Of a stretch of DNA of 64,000 nucleotides, positions 1 through 8,820 are shown in pieces (the first letter of the stretch is position 1; each line of letters begins with the position of its first letter). The notes beneath the pieces were generated by a model, which saw only the letters and a list, made by a program, of their open reading frames with translations, was not told the origin of the DNA and ran no database searches. Origin of the DNA: Holophagaceae bacterium (GTDB lineage Bacteria > Acidobacteriota > Holophagae > Holophagales > Holophagaceae); assembly GCA_023257195.1 (NCBI GenBank), contig JALRCU010000009.1, positions 80,440 to 144,439 on the forward strand, read 5' to 3'. Both the position numbers and the translations under genes were made by a program.

Positions 1-2
1 TT

Positions 3-1235
3 TATGAGATATCCACTGATAAAGTAGATGCTGAAATTCCCTCTCCTTCGGCTGGGATTCTCACGGAAATCTTTGTTGAAGCCAACAAGACTGTTGCAGT
101 TGGAACGGTAGTCGCTCGTATTGGCAATCAAGGTGAACCGAACCAGTCATCGCCGACTCCTAATCCCTCAACCGACAAAGTTTCGAACCTTGATAAAAGC
201 ACAACCGCGCCAAAGGCAAAGGAAAACCCAAAAGAAAGTCTTGAAGAAAGAGTCAAAACACAATCGTCTCCCCTCGTTCGTGAAATGGCAAAACAGCATC
301 AAATTGATCTGAGTCAAATTAAGGGTACTGGTGAGAATGGGAGAGTGACAAAGTCCGATATCGAAAAAATCATAAGGGAAAAAAGGGTCGATATAGGTTC
401 TCCAGGGCTCCTTGTTCCCATGCCCATGATGGGTCCGCGTCATGATCCTGCAGCTCCAACTTTGGGAGCTGTGCCAGGGCTTTCGATTCCCCCTACCCCT
501 CATGTACCAGCCTTCACCCCAGAGGAAAGAGTCAAGATAGAGCCCATGTCCCGTATGCGAAAAATCATCGCAGACAATATGGTAAATTCAAAACTCAAAA
601 CAAGCCCTCATGTGTATACCATTTTTGAGATAGACATGACAAATGTGTCGCATCTTCGGATTCGACACCGTAAGAAATTTGAAGAGACATATGATACAAA
701 AATGAGTTATATGCCTTTTATCATGAAGGCTGTGATCAAAGCCTTGCAAGCATTTCCTGTCGTAAATGCCTCTGTGGATGGTGAGAGCATTATCTACAAA
801 CAAGATATCAATCTCGGGGTAGCGGTATCCCTCGATTGGGGCCTTATCGTTCCCGTCATAAAGAATGCCGATAGCCTGAATTTGGGTGGTCTTGCGCGAA
901 GTCTCAATGACTTGGCTGAACGAGCTCGAAGCAAGAAACTATCACCCGATGAAATCTCAGGAGGTACCTTCACTATTACGAATCCTGGGGTATTTGGCGA
1001 TGTTTTTGCCCTCCCCATTATCAATCAACCACAAGTAGCTATCCAAGCCATTGGAGCCATCATCAAACGACCGATGGTTATGACCGATGAGGCTGGTAAC
1101 GACTCTATTGCGATTAGACAAATGATGTTTAGTGGTCTCAGTTTTGATCATCGAATAGTAGATGGAGCGGTAGCAGACCAATTTATGAGTATCATCAAAA
1201 AAGAACTTGAGACTGACGCTTTTGGTCTGGAATGA
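3..1235 (+). CDS. Dihydrolipoamide acyltransferase (E2) of a 2-oxoacid dehydrogenase complex, 5' truncated
   Basis: This is the E2 core of a pyruvate or branched-chain 2-oxoacid dehydrogenase complex; it moves acyl groups from lipoyl-lysine to CoA. The frame is already open at base 3, so the start lies outside the window. In order: the end of a lipoyl domain with the DKVDAE lipoylation motif (bases ~21-38), a Pro/Lys-rich linker, a peripheral subunit-binding domain (SSPLVREMAKQHQIDL... GTGENGRVTKSDI), a second linker, then the catalytic domain ending in SFDHRIVDGA, whose His is the acyltransferase residue. About 410 residues are visible, so only the first part of one lipoyl domain is missing. 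LipA at ~55 kb would supply its cofactor. Whether the substrate is pyruvate or a branched-chain oxoacid cannot be told without the E1 genes. Confidence 0.93.
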   Translation, partial: YEISTDKVDAEIPSPSAGILTEIFVEANKTVAVGTVVARIGNQGEPNQSSPTPNPSTDKVSNLDKSTTAPKAKENPKESLEERVKTQSSPLVREMAKQHQIDLSQIKGTGENGRVTKSDIEKIIREKRVDIGSPGLLVPMPMMGPRHDPAAPTLGAVPGLSIPPTPHVPAFTPEERVKIEPMSRMRKIIADNMVNSKLKTSPHVYTIFEIDMTNVSHLRIRHRKKFEETYDTKMSYMPFIMKAVIKALQAFPVVNASVDGESIIYKQDINLGVAVSLDWGLIVPVIKNADSLNLGGLARSLNDLAERARSKKLSPDEISGGTFTITNPGVFGDVFALPIINQPQVAIQAIGAIIKRPMVMTDEAGNDSIAIRQMMFSGLSFDHRIVDGAVADQFMSIIKKELETDAFGLE

Positions 1236-1242
1236 TTCAAAA

Positions 1243-2619
1243 TTAAGAGAGGCTATCTAGACCATCAGTTGTTCTATCAAGAGCATAGTACGTTGCATGA
1301 TCGGGCTGGAAAATGAGTGGCAGATTAGCTGTCGGCCCATTTCGATGTTTTGCGATGAGAAGTTCGGCATGATTGTCCGGTTGGTTACTTTCTGGTGACG
1401 GATTCATTCGTCGATGTATAAAAGCCACAATATCGGCATCTTGCTCAATGGCGCCCGAGTCTCTGAGATCTGATAATTGGGGTTTACCGCCAGTTCGATG
1501 TTCTACCTCACGATTCAATTGGGAGAGAACAATAATTGGGATTTGGTAATTTTTGGCAATCAGCTTTAGACCACGGCTGATTTCTCCGATTCTTATAGCT
1601 TCATTTTGACGACTTCCACGGCTCGACTCAGGTGAACTAATGAGTTGTAAATAATCAATGATCACAAAATCGAGTCTTTGATTGTTGGAGCTCTGGTGCT
1701 TAAGAATCATCGCTTCAATTTGGGGAACTGTAATAGATGCTTGATCACAAACATAGATAGGCAGCGTAACGAGAGTATCCCGACCAGCATAGAGTTGATT
1801 GAGCTGATCATCATTGATTCTTCCCGACTGAATATCCTTCATATTAATTTTAGTTAACGAGGACAATAGACGAAGAAATACTTCCTCATGACTCATTTCT
1901 AAGGAAAAAAAGGCTCCCTTAGTCGAATGAACTTGGGCAGACCGGAGAATCCAATTTAAAGCTAATGAAGTTTTACCCACCCCTGGACGCGCCGCCAAGA
2001 CAATGAGATTCCCTTCTTGGAAGCCCTGGGTAACGTCATCAACGCTCGGAAACCCAGTGGGAACTCCCAGGTAACCTTTGGTTTTGAGTCGCTTGTGGAT
2101 ACGCTCAAAGACACGTTCCGAGACCTGTTCGGTACTCATCAAGCCTTTTCGTCTTAAATCAGAACTTTCCTTAAGTCGATAGAGCTCCCCTGCGATTTCT
2201 TCGATTAATAATTCGGGGTCTTTTTCGTCAATACCAGCCAATTGACCCATCTGGGCGCTGATCTTAATAAGCTTTCTTAGTTTGGTCTTACGGCGAAGCA
2301 GATCAGCTAGGACTGAAGGTTCTCCAACCTCAGGGCTCGCTAACAGCTCAGTAATGCCAATAAAACCTTCGCATAAATTTAATTCGCCATTTTGATCGAT
2401 TACATCTTTCAAGGTTATAGCGCTAATTTCAATTTGATTCTGAACTAAAGTCCTGAGAGCCTTAAAAATAATACGATGCTTGGGGACTATAAAATCGTCT
2501 TCATTGAGAGTGGATATCACATCGGCAGCAATTTCACGGGCTCCAGACCCTGCGCAAGTGGCAAGCAGGGATCTTTCTGCTTCAATATCTTCGGGGACTT
2601 GATTTAACCACTCCGCCAC
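1243..2619 (-). CDS. dnaB: Replicative DNA helicase DnaB
   Basis: Hexameric helicase that unwinds DNA at the replication fork. The N-terminal domain starts with VPEDIEAERSLLA, and the RecA-like domain carries Walker A (AARPGVGKTSLA) and the DYLQL Walker B region, followed by LSQLNREVEHR and SDLRDSGAIEQDAD. The frame extends upstream to 2679, overlapping the neighbouring gene. I prefer the GTG at 2619 because GAGG lies five bases upstream and the protein (~458 aa) then has a normal DnaB length and clears the neighbour's stop by 22 bases. A GTG at 2625 is an alternative. No intein or unusual insertion is visible. Its end is eight bases from the convergent E2 gene. Confidence 0.95.
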   Translation of the reverse strand: MAEWLNQVPEDIEAERSLLATCAGSGAREIAADVISTLNEDDFIVPKHRIIFKALRTLVQNQIEISAITLKDVIDQNGELNLCEGFIGITELLASPEVGEPSVLADLLRRKTKLRKLIKISAQMGQLAGIDEKDPELLIEEIAGELYRLKESSDLRRKGLMSTEQVSERVFERIHKRLKTKGYLGVPTGFPSVDDVTQGFQEGNLIVLAARPGVGKTSLALNWILRSAQVHSTKGAFFSLEMSHEEVFLRLLSSLTKINMKDIQSGRINDDQLNQLYAGRDTLVTLPIYVCDQASITVPQIEAMILKHQSSNNQRLDFVIIDYLQLISSPESSRGSRQNEAIRIGEISRGLKLIAKNYQIPIIVLSQLNREVEHRTGGKPQLSDLRDSGAIEQDADIVAFIHRRMNPSPESNQPDNHAELLIAKHRNGPTANLPLIFQPDHATYYALDRTTDGLDSLS

Positions 2620-2641
2620 AGACACCTCTTCGGAATTTAAT

Positions 2642-5600
2642 TTAAGGCAGAGGAGGAGTGTAACCTGACCCCGATACATTTATAAAGATGGGATTTGAAA
2701 TCGCTATAGGATATAGCCCTTTTGAATATTTTGACCACACGGTATTGGGAGCATAGACACCGCTGATATTTAGGGGCACTCCGGCTTCTACCACTAACCA
2801 AGCACCTTTACCTACAGCAACGGAAGACATTGGGATAATCAGAGTGGCAGTGAAGTGACGACTATCATTAACATCCCTCACAAGATTTGATTTTGAAATA
2901 CTAGTGATGACTGTGCCATTGAGTACAACTCTTATTTGATCTAAGGGAATCCAATCAGGACAATAAATATCAAGATTCAAAGAGACCGATGCAATAGGCG
3001 CACCTGTGGAAACTAGCCCACCGGGACCTACTGAGCCTATTGAGGGGATAACTAAGGGACCCGTACTTGCAACAATCTTTCCTGATTGCAGGGCTGTTAA
3101 TACTGAACTCAAGTCAGACTGAGTAAGAGTAGCGCTGCCGATATTTAAATATGATCGGGCTGAACCCACTTGGGTATCCAAGCTAACTAATGCACTACTG
3201 AGGCCTAGCGCTTTAGTGAATTTGGTGGGTGATTGTTTTCCAATTAAATTGAACCAGTCTTGCCGAAGAACTAGAAACTCACCCCACCACGCTGATGGGT
3301 TGAGGGGATCAAAAGACTGAGATCGAATGAGTTCGATGGCGTCAAAGTCACCGGTCTTCTTCCCTCCAGAAAGCGATGAAGTCGCCGCCCACCAACTATT
3401 AACGCCCGAACCTAGGGGCACCGAAGCATTTATTCCGCCGTTAGTTGTGAAAAGCCCCTGGGGACCTCTAGGTCGGTGAACCACTGTATAACTGTGACCT
3501 CCCTGATTAATGAAGTCAGCTAAAGTCCAAGTGGCAGAAGAAATAGCTCCCCCAAATTGAATGGCAGAAACCTTTGGGGTGAAGAGACCCGTGGCTGATG
3601 CTTGAGAAAAGCTTCCCGTTCTTGAAGGGACAATAAAGGGAAAATCTCCGATAGGATTTCGGGAAGAGGCGTCAATTCCGGGCGTTAAGAATTGCTGGCG
3701 AAAACTCGTATAGAGAGATTGGTCGTCAATGAAATAATCAATGTCAGTTCGACCTACTACTTGCAGGCCCTGAGCCAAGCCCGAACTCAATTGCTCGGCA
3801 GGTGTCATATATCCTGTTGTTCTTTGTGTTGGTCCTGGTAGATCAAAAGCAATCCATCCCGAAGGCATCCTAAGAGGGGCCATAGCAAAATCGTGTGAGT
3901 TTAAAGCGTTCCCATTATAGGCTGAGAAATTCTTTACGTCAGGAATAGAAAGGGGTCCTCTCAGTGCGATAGCTGAGTAGGAGCCTGTTGGGAAGAAGCC
4001 CAAGAAAGGGGAAAGATTAGATGCTTGAAAGGCTGAACCAAAAACTGAATTACCAGCAGCAAACTGATAAGCTCCGGATGTTGAAGACAGCAGATAAATA
4101 TCTTTCGCCATTACATCGTAGAAAGCACCATTTGTTCGGGTTCGCTTCATCCATGGATCTAGGGAACTTTGCATCTGGCCGAATGCATCAAGTCCGGCAA
4201 AAATAATTGTCGCTGGAGCATATTGAGCTACAAGATCAGTTCCTATCTCCTTAACTGAAAAAGCGTGAGGGGTAACAATGCTATTAATCACTTCTCCGCT
4301 GCTATTAACGAGCAGGGATCTTTCTGGAGCCAAAAGCTCACCCAGGATGAAAGGAGTGTTATCTACAGTCGCGTATATACTCCGAGGCCGTAAGAGCCTT
4401 TGAGAAGTGGGATTTGTTGCATCGCTTGCATCCGAAAAGCGGATCATAGTACTTGAGTACTCAGCGCTCTTAGTAACAACTCGGTAAGGCATCATCGAGC
4501 CTGGAATGTTGGGATCAGCTACAAGAGGGAGATAAACAAGTGACAAGTTTCCACCTCCTGATTCATCGACAGAGGTATCGAATCCTTCTAGCCAATCTAT
4601 TCGTTCAAGTTTCCAACTAGGGTCCGACAAGAGTGCATTGTCCGACTTGAGTAAGGTTCCCGTGGTTGTTGTTTGGCCCGTGAAGCGCTCAAAACGAATT
4701 TCATTTGCTGCATAGCCTTTCCTCTGGCTTGTACCAAAGGTCCCGAACTGAACTGCTCCAATATCAATGCCCCTTAGAGTGTGACTTTCCGAAAGAAGTA
4801 GATTTTGGATGCTAGTTGTTTCGCTTGGAAGGAGAGCTGGATCCCCTGAAGAGCCCGAGGTGATATAGAATCTCCTTTCGTATTTAATAGACGTATTCGG
4901 GCTTAAAGAGGAAACCTCTTTGCCTCCTACTACAACACGAGAAGGAAAAATAGGTCTGGGATTTCCGAGTGAATCCTGTGGATCACTCGTTACAAGAACT
5001 TGTCCGTCCGTGACTGGAAGAATGCCAATGCTTGAATGCTGATCCAAAGTGCCATCTGAAGGCTCAGATCCCAGGAATACAACATATGGAGCCCTCACGC
5101 TTGTCATTAGCGGTGAGGAAAAATTAGATCCATTCAGTTCTGTAGATTGGGGAATATTTACTCCCCAATTAGAGACGCGCGTAAGGGGATTACCCATTGA
5201 GTCAGTCGAGAAGGAACCATAAGCTGGGGCAACAATACGATATCCCCCGCCACCTTGATGAAGAAAATCACTAATATTTCTGATCGGCAGAGTCGAAGTT
5301 CCATTATTGGTAATAGTTGTAGTAACTGTAAGATACCTAGATTTGGTTCCCAGCTTTATCTGCTGGCTTACGGATACATTGACAACACAGTTGGAACTAT
5401 CCCTGGTAACACCTATTAGTTTTTGAGTTGGATCTTGGAGTTTACCAATCATATCCAAAGTTAAACCATCGCTCGTGGACGAGGGGACATAGGATGAAAA
5501 AACAAGCGGAAGTTCTGGGTCTTGATTGACAACAACACCCAGTCTCTCGATCATGTCATCGCTTGGAAGATAACGACTATATGAAGAGTCTAATTTGACT

Positions 5601-5932
5601 GAACTAAAGTCGAGGATTGCTCCTCCCGAAGGGGCATACATACCCCGAGACGGATTATGAAATTGACCCAAGGATTGACCAAATTTGGCTCCATCGATCG
5701 AAATGGCTAAATAATCATTTTGAAAAAAGAAATCGCCCGGGCCTGCCGAAGCCTTCATCCCCTTGATTCGATCACCACCCGTCACCGGGATTTCCGTTAG
5801 CGTGGCCGCCGGACTTGGGGACCCAGAGGCTCTAAAACAAGCTACCGTAGTTAAAATTAAAAAGAGTCCAAGCAACGCATGGGACTTTTTTATTTTTGTG
5901 GTTAGGTTAGAAAAAATACATATTTTTTTCAT
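2642..5932 (-). CDS. Large lipoprotein, probable catalytically degenerate CehA/McbA-type PHP protein
   Basis: A 1096-residue exported protein. Residues 1-32 form a basic start, a hydrophobic stretch and a lipobox (LTTVAC, Cys32). The N-terminal ~300 residues resemble the beta-rich region of large secreted CehA/McbA-family proteins (GDRIKG... GDFFFQNDYLAISIDG). The last ~350 residues follow that family's plan: a region like 'FDAIELIRS', a 'GKIVASTGPLV' strand, a 'PDWIPLDQIRVVLNG' strand, and an end near 'SNPIFINVSGSGYTPP'. The expected metal-ligand clusters (an HxH, a DH and a late SDSH) appear replaced: for example 'GRTDIDYF' and 'LSSALVSLDTQ' stand where ligands would be expected. I infer a structural or binding role, not hydrolysis. 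The family assignment comes from pattern memory, not a search. Confidence 0.6.
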   Translation of the reverse strand: MKKICIFSNLTTKIKKSHALLGLFLILTTVACFRASGSPSPAATLTEIPVTGGDRIKGMKASAGPGDFFFQNDYLAISIDGAKFGQSLGQFHNPSRGMYAPSGGAILDFSSVKLDSSYSRYLPSDDMIERLGVVVNQDPELPLVFSSYVPSSTSDGLTLDMIGKLQDPTQKLIGVTRDSSNCVVNVSVSQQIKLGTKSRYLTVTTTITNNGTSTLPIRNISDFLHQGGGGYRIVAPAYGSFSTDSMGNPLTRVSNWGVNIPQSTELNGSNFSSPLMTSVRAPYVVFLGSEPSDGTLDQHSSIGILPVTDGQVLVTSDPQDSLGNPRPIFPSRVVVGGKEVSSLSPNTSIKYERRFYITSGSSGDPALLPSETTSIQNLLLSESHTLRGIDIGAVQFGTFGTSQRKGYAANEIRFERFTGQTTTTGTLLKSDNALLSDPSWKLERIDWLEGFDTSVDESGGGNLSLVYLPLVADPNIPGSMMPYRVVTKSAEYSSTMIRFSDASDATNPTSQRLLRPRSIYATVDNTPFILGELLAPERSLLVNSSGEVINSIVTPHAFSVKEIGTDLVAQYAPATIIFAGLDAFGQMQSSLDPWMKRTRTNGAFYDVMAKDIYLLSSTSGAYQFAAGNSVFGSAFQASNLSPFLGFFPTGSYSAIALRGPLSIPDVKNFSAYNGNALNSHDFAMAPLRMPSGWIAFDLPGPTQRTTGYMTPAEQLSSGLAQGLQVVGRTDIDYFIDDQSLYTSFRQQFLTPGIDASSRNPIGDFPFIVPSRTGSFSQASATGLFTPKVSAIQFGGAISSATWTLADFINQGGHSYTVVHRPRGPQGLFTTNGGINASVPLGSGVNSWWAATSSLSGGKKTGDFDAIELIRSQSFDPLNPSAWWGEFLVLRQDWFNLIGKQSPTKFTKALGLSSALVSLDTQVGSARSYLNIGSATLTQSDLSSVLTALQSGKIVASTGPLVIPSIGSVGPGGLVSTGAPIASVSLNLDIYCPDWIPLDQIRVVLNGTVITSISKSNLVRDVNDSRHFTATLIIPMSSVAVGKGAWLVVEAGVPLNISGVYAPNTVWSKYSKGLYPIAISNPIFINVSGSGYTPPLP

Positions 5933-6027
5933 TTGAATATCGGAGACTTTCTAGGGTGAAACAAAGTGACATGAAGACTAACCCTAATTCTAATCTGACA
6001 TTGGATTTTGCCAAACAGAAAGGATGC

Positions 6028-6645
6028 ATGAATAAGATGACCCTATCGAGGAGAGTCTGGGGCTTAATGTTATTCATTTTATTGTGCGATATGCAATGGA
6101 CCCTCATTTGGTTCCCAAAAAGATTCGATCAAAGGATTTTCAAGGCTCACGAAGTTCCCCAATGGGGCGCACCGATCATGATACTTGGCAACTCTGTTAC
6201 TAAGAGCGGCGAGCCAGGAAAAAGACTCCAGGAGCGATTATCAGCTGGAAGAGACCTATGGGGATCGACAAAAGCCAATAAGATCATTCTAAGTGGGGAT
6301 GGGCGCTCTCGTTATTACAATGAGCCCAGAGCTATGGCTAATTGGATGAAGGACCAGGGAGTTCCAGAGGATGTTCTATTCCAAGACAGTGAAGGTATAA
6401 GAACTCGAGAGAGCGTTAATCGCCTCAGAAACTATTACAAAATTAATAAAATCATCCTGGTGACCTCAAAATCCCATATGGCTCGCTCTCTGTATCTTGC
6501 CGACAGCTTTGGTGTTGAGTCTATCGGTGTAGTACCGACTGTTGAAGATATTAGTTTTCTCCAAAAACTTTATGCTCTTATTTATGAGTATTTTGCCATC
6601 CATCGTGCAATTATTGAGCAGATACTAAGCCCACCTGAAAAATGA
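6028..6645 (+). CDS. SanA/YdcF-like DUF218 membrane-anchored protein
   Basis: The DUF218 (YdcF/SanA/ElyC) fold is linked in other bacteria to envelope integrity, with no settled reaction. A single N-terminal membrane segment (VWGLMLFILLCDMQWTLIWF) is followed by the family pattern: ILGNSV near the start, KIILSGDGR, a conserved ESVNRLR segment matching the usual 'T.EN' region, and ILVTSKSHMARSLYLAD. The open frame begins at a GTG at 5956, with further starts at 5971, 6028 and 6037. I chose 6028, which has an AAAGGA sequence close upstream and leaves room for a divergent promoter with the lipoprotein gene at 5932. The start is uncertain. The protein would be ~205 aa, normal for the family. Confidence 0.75.
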   Translation: MNKMTLSRRVWGLMLFILLCDMQWTLIWFPKRFDQRIFKAHEVPQWGAPIMILGNSVTKSGEPGKRLQERLSAGRDLWGSTKANKIILSGDGRSRYYNEPRAMANWMKDQGVPEDVLFQDSEGIRTRESVNRLRNYYKINKIILVTSKSHMARSLYLADSFGVESIGVVPTVEDISFLQKLYALIYEYFAIHRAIIEQILSPPEK

Positions 6646-6770
6646 AGTTCACCAGGCAATGGTCAATATAGGTCCATTCAACGGCGAAATAGGTCCAATG
6701 AGGGACGAGGAATCCCTAAAAGACTCCAAGATGTTCCTCCTTGTTAGACTATGGAATTAGGAGTGACCTG

Positions 6771-7505
6771 ATGTCCAACGCCCCCCTTATTCGATTTAAA
6801 GATGTTAAAAAAATATACGAAATGGGTGATTTTCAAGTCCGAGCCCTTGATGGAATTAATTTGGAAATATTTCGAGGTGAGTATGTGGCCATCATGGGTC
6901 CCTCGGGTTCCGGTAAATCGACTATGATGAATTTAATTGGATGCTTAGATACTCCCTCGAGCGGAATCTATGAACTAAATAATAAGAATGTTTCAGTAAT
7001 GACAGACGATGAGTTGGCTCAAATTCGTAACGAGGAAATAGGTTTTGTTTTCCAGACTTTCAATCTACTTGCCCGCACTACGGCTATTCAAAATGTTGAA
7101 TTACCCTTGGTCTACTCAGGGACAACTCCTGAAGACCGGCATAGTCGCTCTCAGAAGGCTTTAGACAATGTAGGGCTAGGTCAAAGAACAGATAGTTTCC
7201 CCAATCAGCTCTCGGGAGGACAACGTCAACGTGTTGCCATCGCAAGAGCATTGGTTAATGATCCCTCTATTTTGCTAGCCGACGAACCTACCGGAGCACT
7301 TGACTCAAAGACATCAATCGAAATCATGGCCCTGTTCGAAGAGCTTTTTCAAAAGGGAAACACTATCATTTTGGTGACTCACGAGGAAGATATAGCTCGG
7401 AAAGCTCACCGAATCGTTAAATTAAGGGACGGGAAAATTCTTAGCGATGAAAAAAATATTCCAATAACTGAAGCTGAGCATTTATCGCGACTAGAATTGC
7501 TTTAA
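6771..7505 (+). CDS. ABC transporter ATPase, LolD/MacB type
   Basis: ATPase subunit of the MacB/LolCDE class, which drives lipoprotein sorting, efflux or envelope remodelling with FtsX-like permeases. Walker A is GPSGSGKST, the signature is [15 protein letters not shown], Walker B is [12 protein letters not shown], and the His switch is VTHEED. The insertion [11 protein letters not shown] is typical of this class. The frame opens at 6741 (TTG), but the ATG at 6771 with GGAG ten bases upstream gives the usual N-terminus ([19 protein letters not shown]). No permease or membrane-fusion gene lies next to it: its stop abuts lpxA's stop, and upstream is the DUF218 gene. Its partner must be elsewhere, so the exact substrate is unknown. 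Confidence 0.88.
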   Translation: MSNAPLIRFKDVKKIYEMGDFQVRALDGINLEIFRGEYVAIMGPSGSGKSTMMNLIGCLDTPSSGIYELNNKNVSVMTDDELAQIRNEEIGFVFQTFNLLARTTAIQNVELPLVYSGTTPEDRHSRSQKALDNVGLGQRTDSFPNQLSGGQRQRVAIARALVNDPSILLADEPTGALDSKTSIEIMALFEELFQKGNTIILVTHEEDIARKAHRIVKLRDGKILSDEKNIPITEAEHLSRLELL

Positions 7506-8291
7506 CTACCCCCGGTGGACACCTCGGGCACTCTGCTTGATGAAATCGACTAGATAAGCAATCTCTGGAATATTCCCAAACTTATTTGCGACTTCGCTAA
7601 GAGCCTGGTCCCGATCTAGATTTATGTGAAATAACATCCGATGCGCTTCTTTAAGATTAGAAATTTGATCACGACTAAACCCTTTACGTTCTAGTCCCAA
7701 AGAGTTAACTCCAAAACTCTTGGTTTCGCGCGCTCCAACGGTTTTCATAAACGGCAGGCAATCTAAGGTAGCGACCGTAAAGCCGCCCAAGAAAGCATGG
7801 TTGCCCACTCGGCAAAACTGGTGAACGGCGGAAAAGGCTCCAATATTGCACTCTGACCCCAATTCGACATGACCTGCCAGAGTCGCATGATTAGCAAAAA
7901 TATTTTTGTCACCAACCTGACAGTCGTGAGCGATATGGGTAGAAGTCATCATAAAATTATCATTCCCTACGCGAGTGATCGCACCTCCCTTTTGCGTCCC
8001 TCGATTAACCGTAGTTCCCTCCCTGAAGGTATTCCTATCGCCAATCTTGCAATAGGTGACTTCGCCATCAAATTTGAGGTCTTGAGGGTCTAGGCCTAAC
8101 GATACAAAGGGATAGACATCATTATTTGACCCCAGGACTGTATGGGGACCGATAATGACATGACTTCTCAGTTGGGTGCCATCTCCAATTACAGCTGTGG
8201 CGTCAACCGTACAGAAGGGGCCAATGAAAACATCGTTACCGAGCTCTGCTTGGGGACTTATGATTGAGGTGGCGTGAATGATACGAGCCAT
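7506..8291 (-). CDS. lpxA: UDP-N-acetylglucosamine acyltransferase LpxA
   Basis: First step of lipid A synthesis: transfer of a 3-hydroxyacyl chain from ACP to UDP-GlcNAc in the cytoplasm. The protein is 261 aa, the usual length. It shows left-handed beta-helix hexapeptide repeats through residues ~1-190, with the conserved HIAHDCQVGD stretch holding the catalytic His, then a C-terminal helical region (LKEAHRMLFH). It is translationally coupled to fabZ upstream through a TAATG overlap at 8289-8293. This shows the host makes an LPS outer membrane. Confidence 0.96.
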   Translation of the reverse strand: MARIIHATSIISPQAELGNDVFIGPFCTVDATAVIGDGTQLRSHVIIGPHTVLGSNNDVYPFVSLGLDPQDLKFDGEVTYCKIGDRNTFREGTTVNRGTQKGGAITRVGNDNFMMTSTHIAHDCQVGDKNIFANHATLAGHVELGSECNIGAFSAVHQFCRVGNHAFLGGFTVATLDCLPFMKTVGARETKSFGVNSLGLERKGFSRDQISNLKEAHRMLFHINLDRDQALSEVANKFGNIPEIAYLVDFIKQSARGVHRG

Positions 8292-8758
8292 TAAATGCCT
8301 CCATCAGGTAAGGATTGGAGCATGGATACAAATTCAGCCTCAGCAACTTTAATGCCTCCTACAAAAGCCTCCCCACGCATTTTAGAGATACGGCTCCGAA
8401 AGCTAAGAACTTTCACTTCCATAATAAGTTCATCTCCTGGATTAACGGGCTTTCTAAATTTAATAGCATCCAAAGACATGAAGTAGATGACTTTGTTCTT
8501 AGGATCATCAATTTCTTGCATAAGGAGACACCCGCCCACTTGAGCCATAGCTTCAACAATCAAGACTCCCGGATAAATAGCTCGTCCAGGAAAATGGCCT
8601 TTAAAAATAGGATCTGAGGACTGAATCTTTCGGTAGCCCCTAATCCATTCACCTGGTTCAAAATCCAGGATCTTATCCACGAGCAGAAACGGATCCCTGT
8701 GAGGAATTAGGGCCTTAATTTGCTCCTGCGTTAAGGGATTAGGAGTACGATTCATCAT
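8291..8758 (-). CDS. fabZ: 3-hydroxyacyl-ACP dehydratase FabZ
   Basis: Dehydrates 3-hydroxyacyl-ACP in type II fatty acid synthesis. The 155-aa hot-dog protein carries the IPHRDPFLLVDKI N-terminal motif and the catalytic helix region GHFPGRAIYPGVLIVEAMAQVGG, with the expected His and Glu. It is followed with a one-base overlap by lpxA; FabZ and LpxA compete for the same 3-hydroxyacyl-ACP pool, and the genes are often adjacent. Two Met codons at the start leave a one-residue ambiguity. Confidence 0.96.
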   Translation of the reverse strand: MMNRTPNPLTQEQIKALIPHRDPFLLVDKILDFEPGEWIRGYRKIQSSDPIFKGHFPGRAIYPGVLIVEAMAQVGGCLLMQEIDDPKNKVIYFMSLDAIKFRKPVNPGDELIMEVKVLSFRSRISKMRGEAFVGGIKVAEAEFVSMLQSLPDGGI

Positions 8759-8820
8759 AAGTATCTATTGTGGCATAAGGGATAACGTGTGCTTTAGGTG
8801 GATGTGAAACAATAGAATAA

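Noticed and set aside
2620..2679. DnaB starting at the ATG at 2679
   Set aside because: It would overlap the lipoprotein gene by 38 bases and add an N-terminal tail (MYRGQVTLLLCLKLNS) unlike DnaB. A GTG at 2619 with a ribosome site is more plausible.
6646..6770. Repeated 'ataggtcca' words and a small GGGA/TCCC hairpin as an operator or terminator
   Set aside because: Only two short copies and a four-pair stem without a T-run; I cannot distinguish them from chance.
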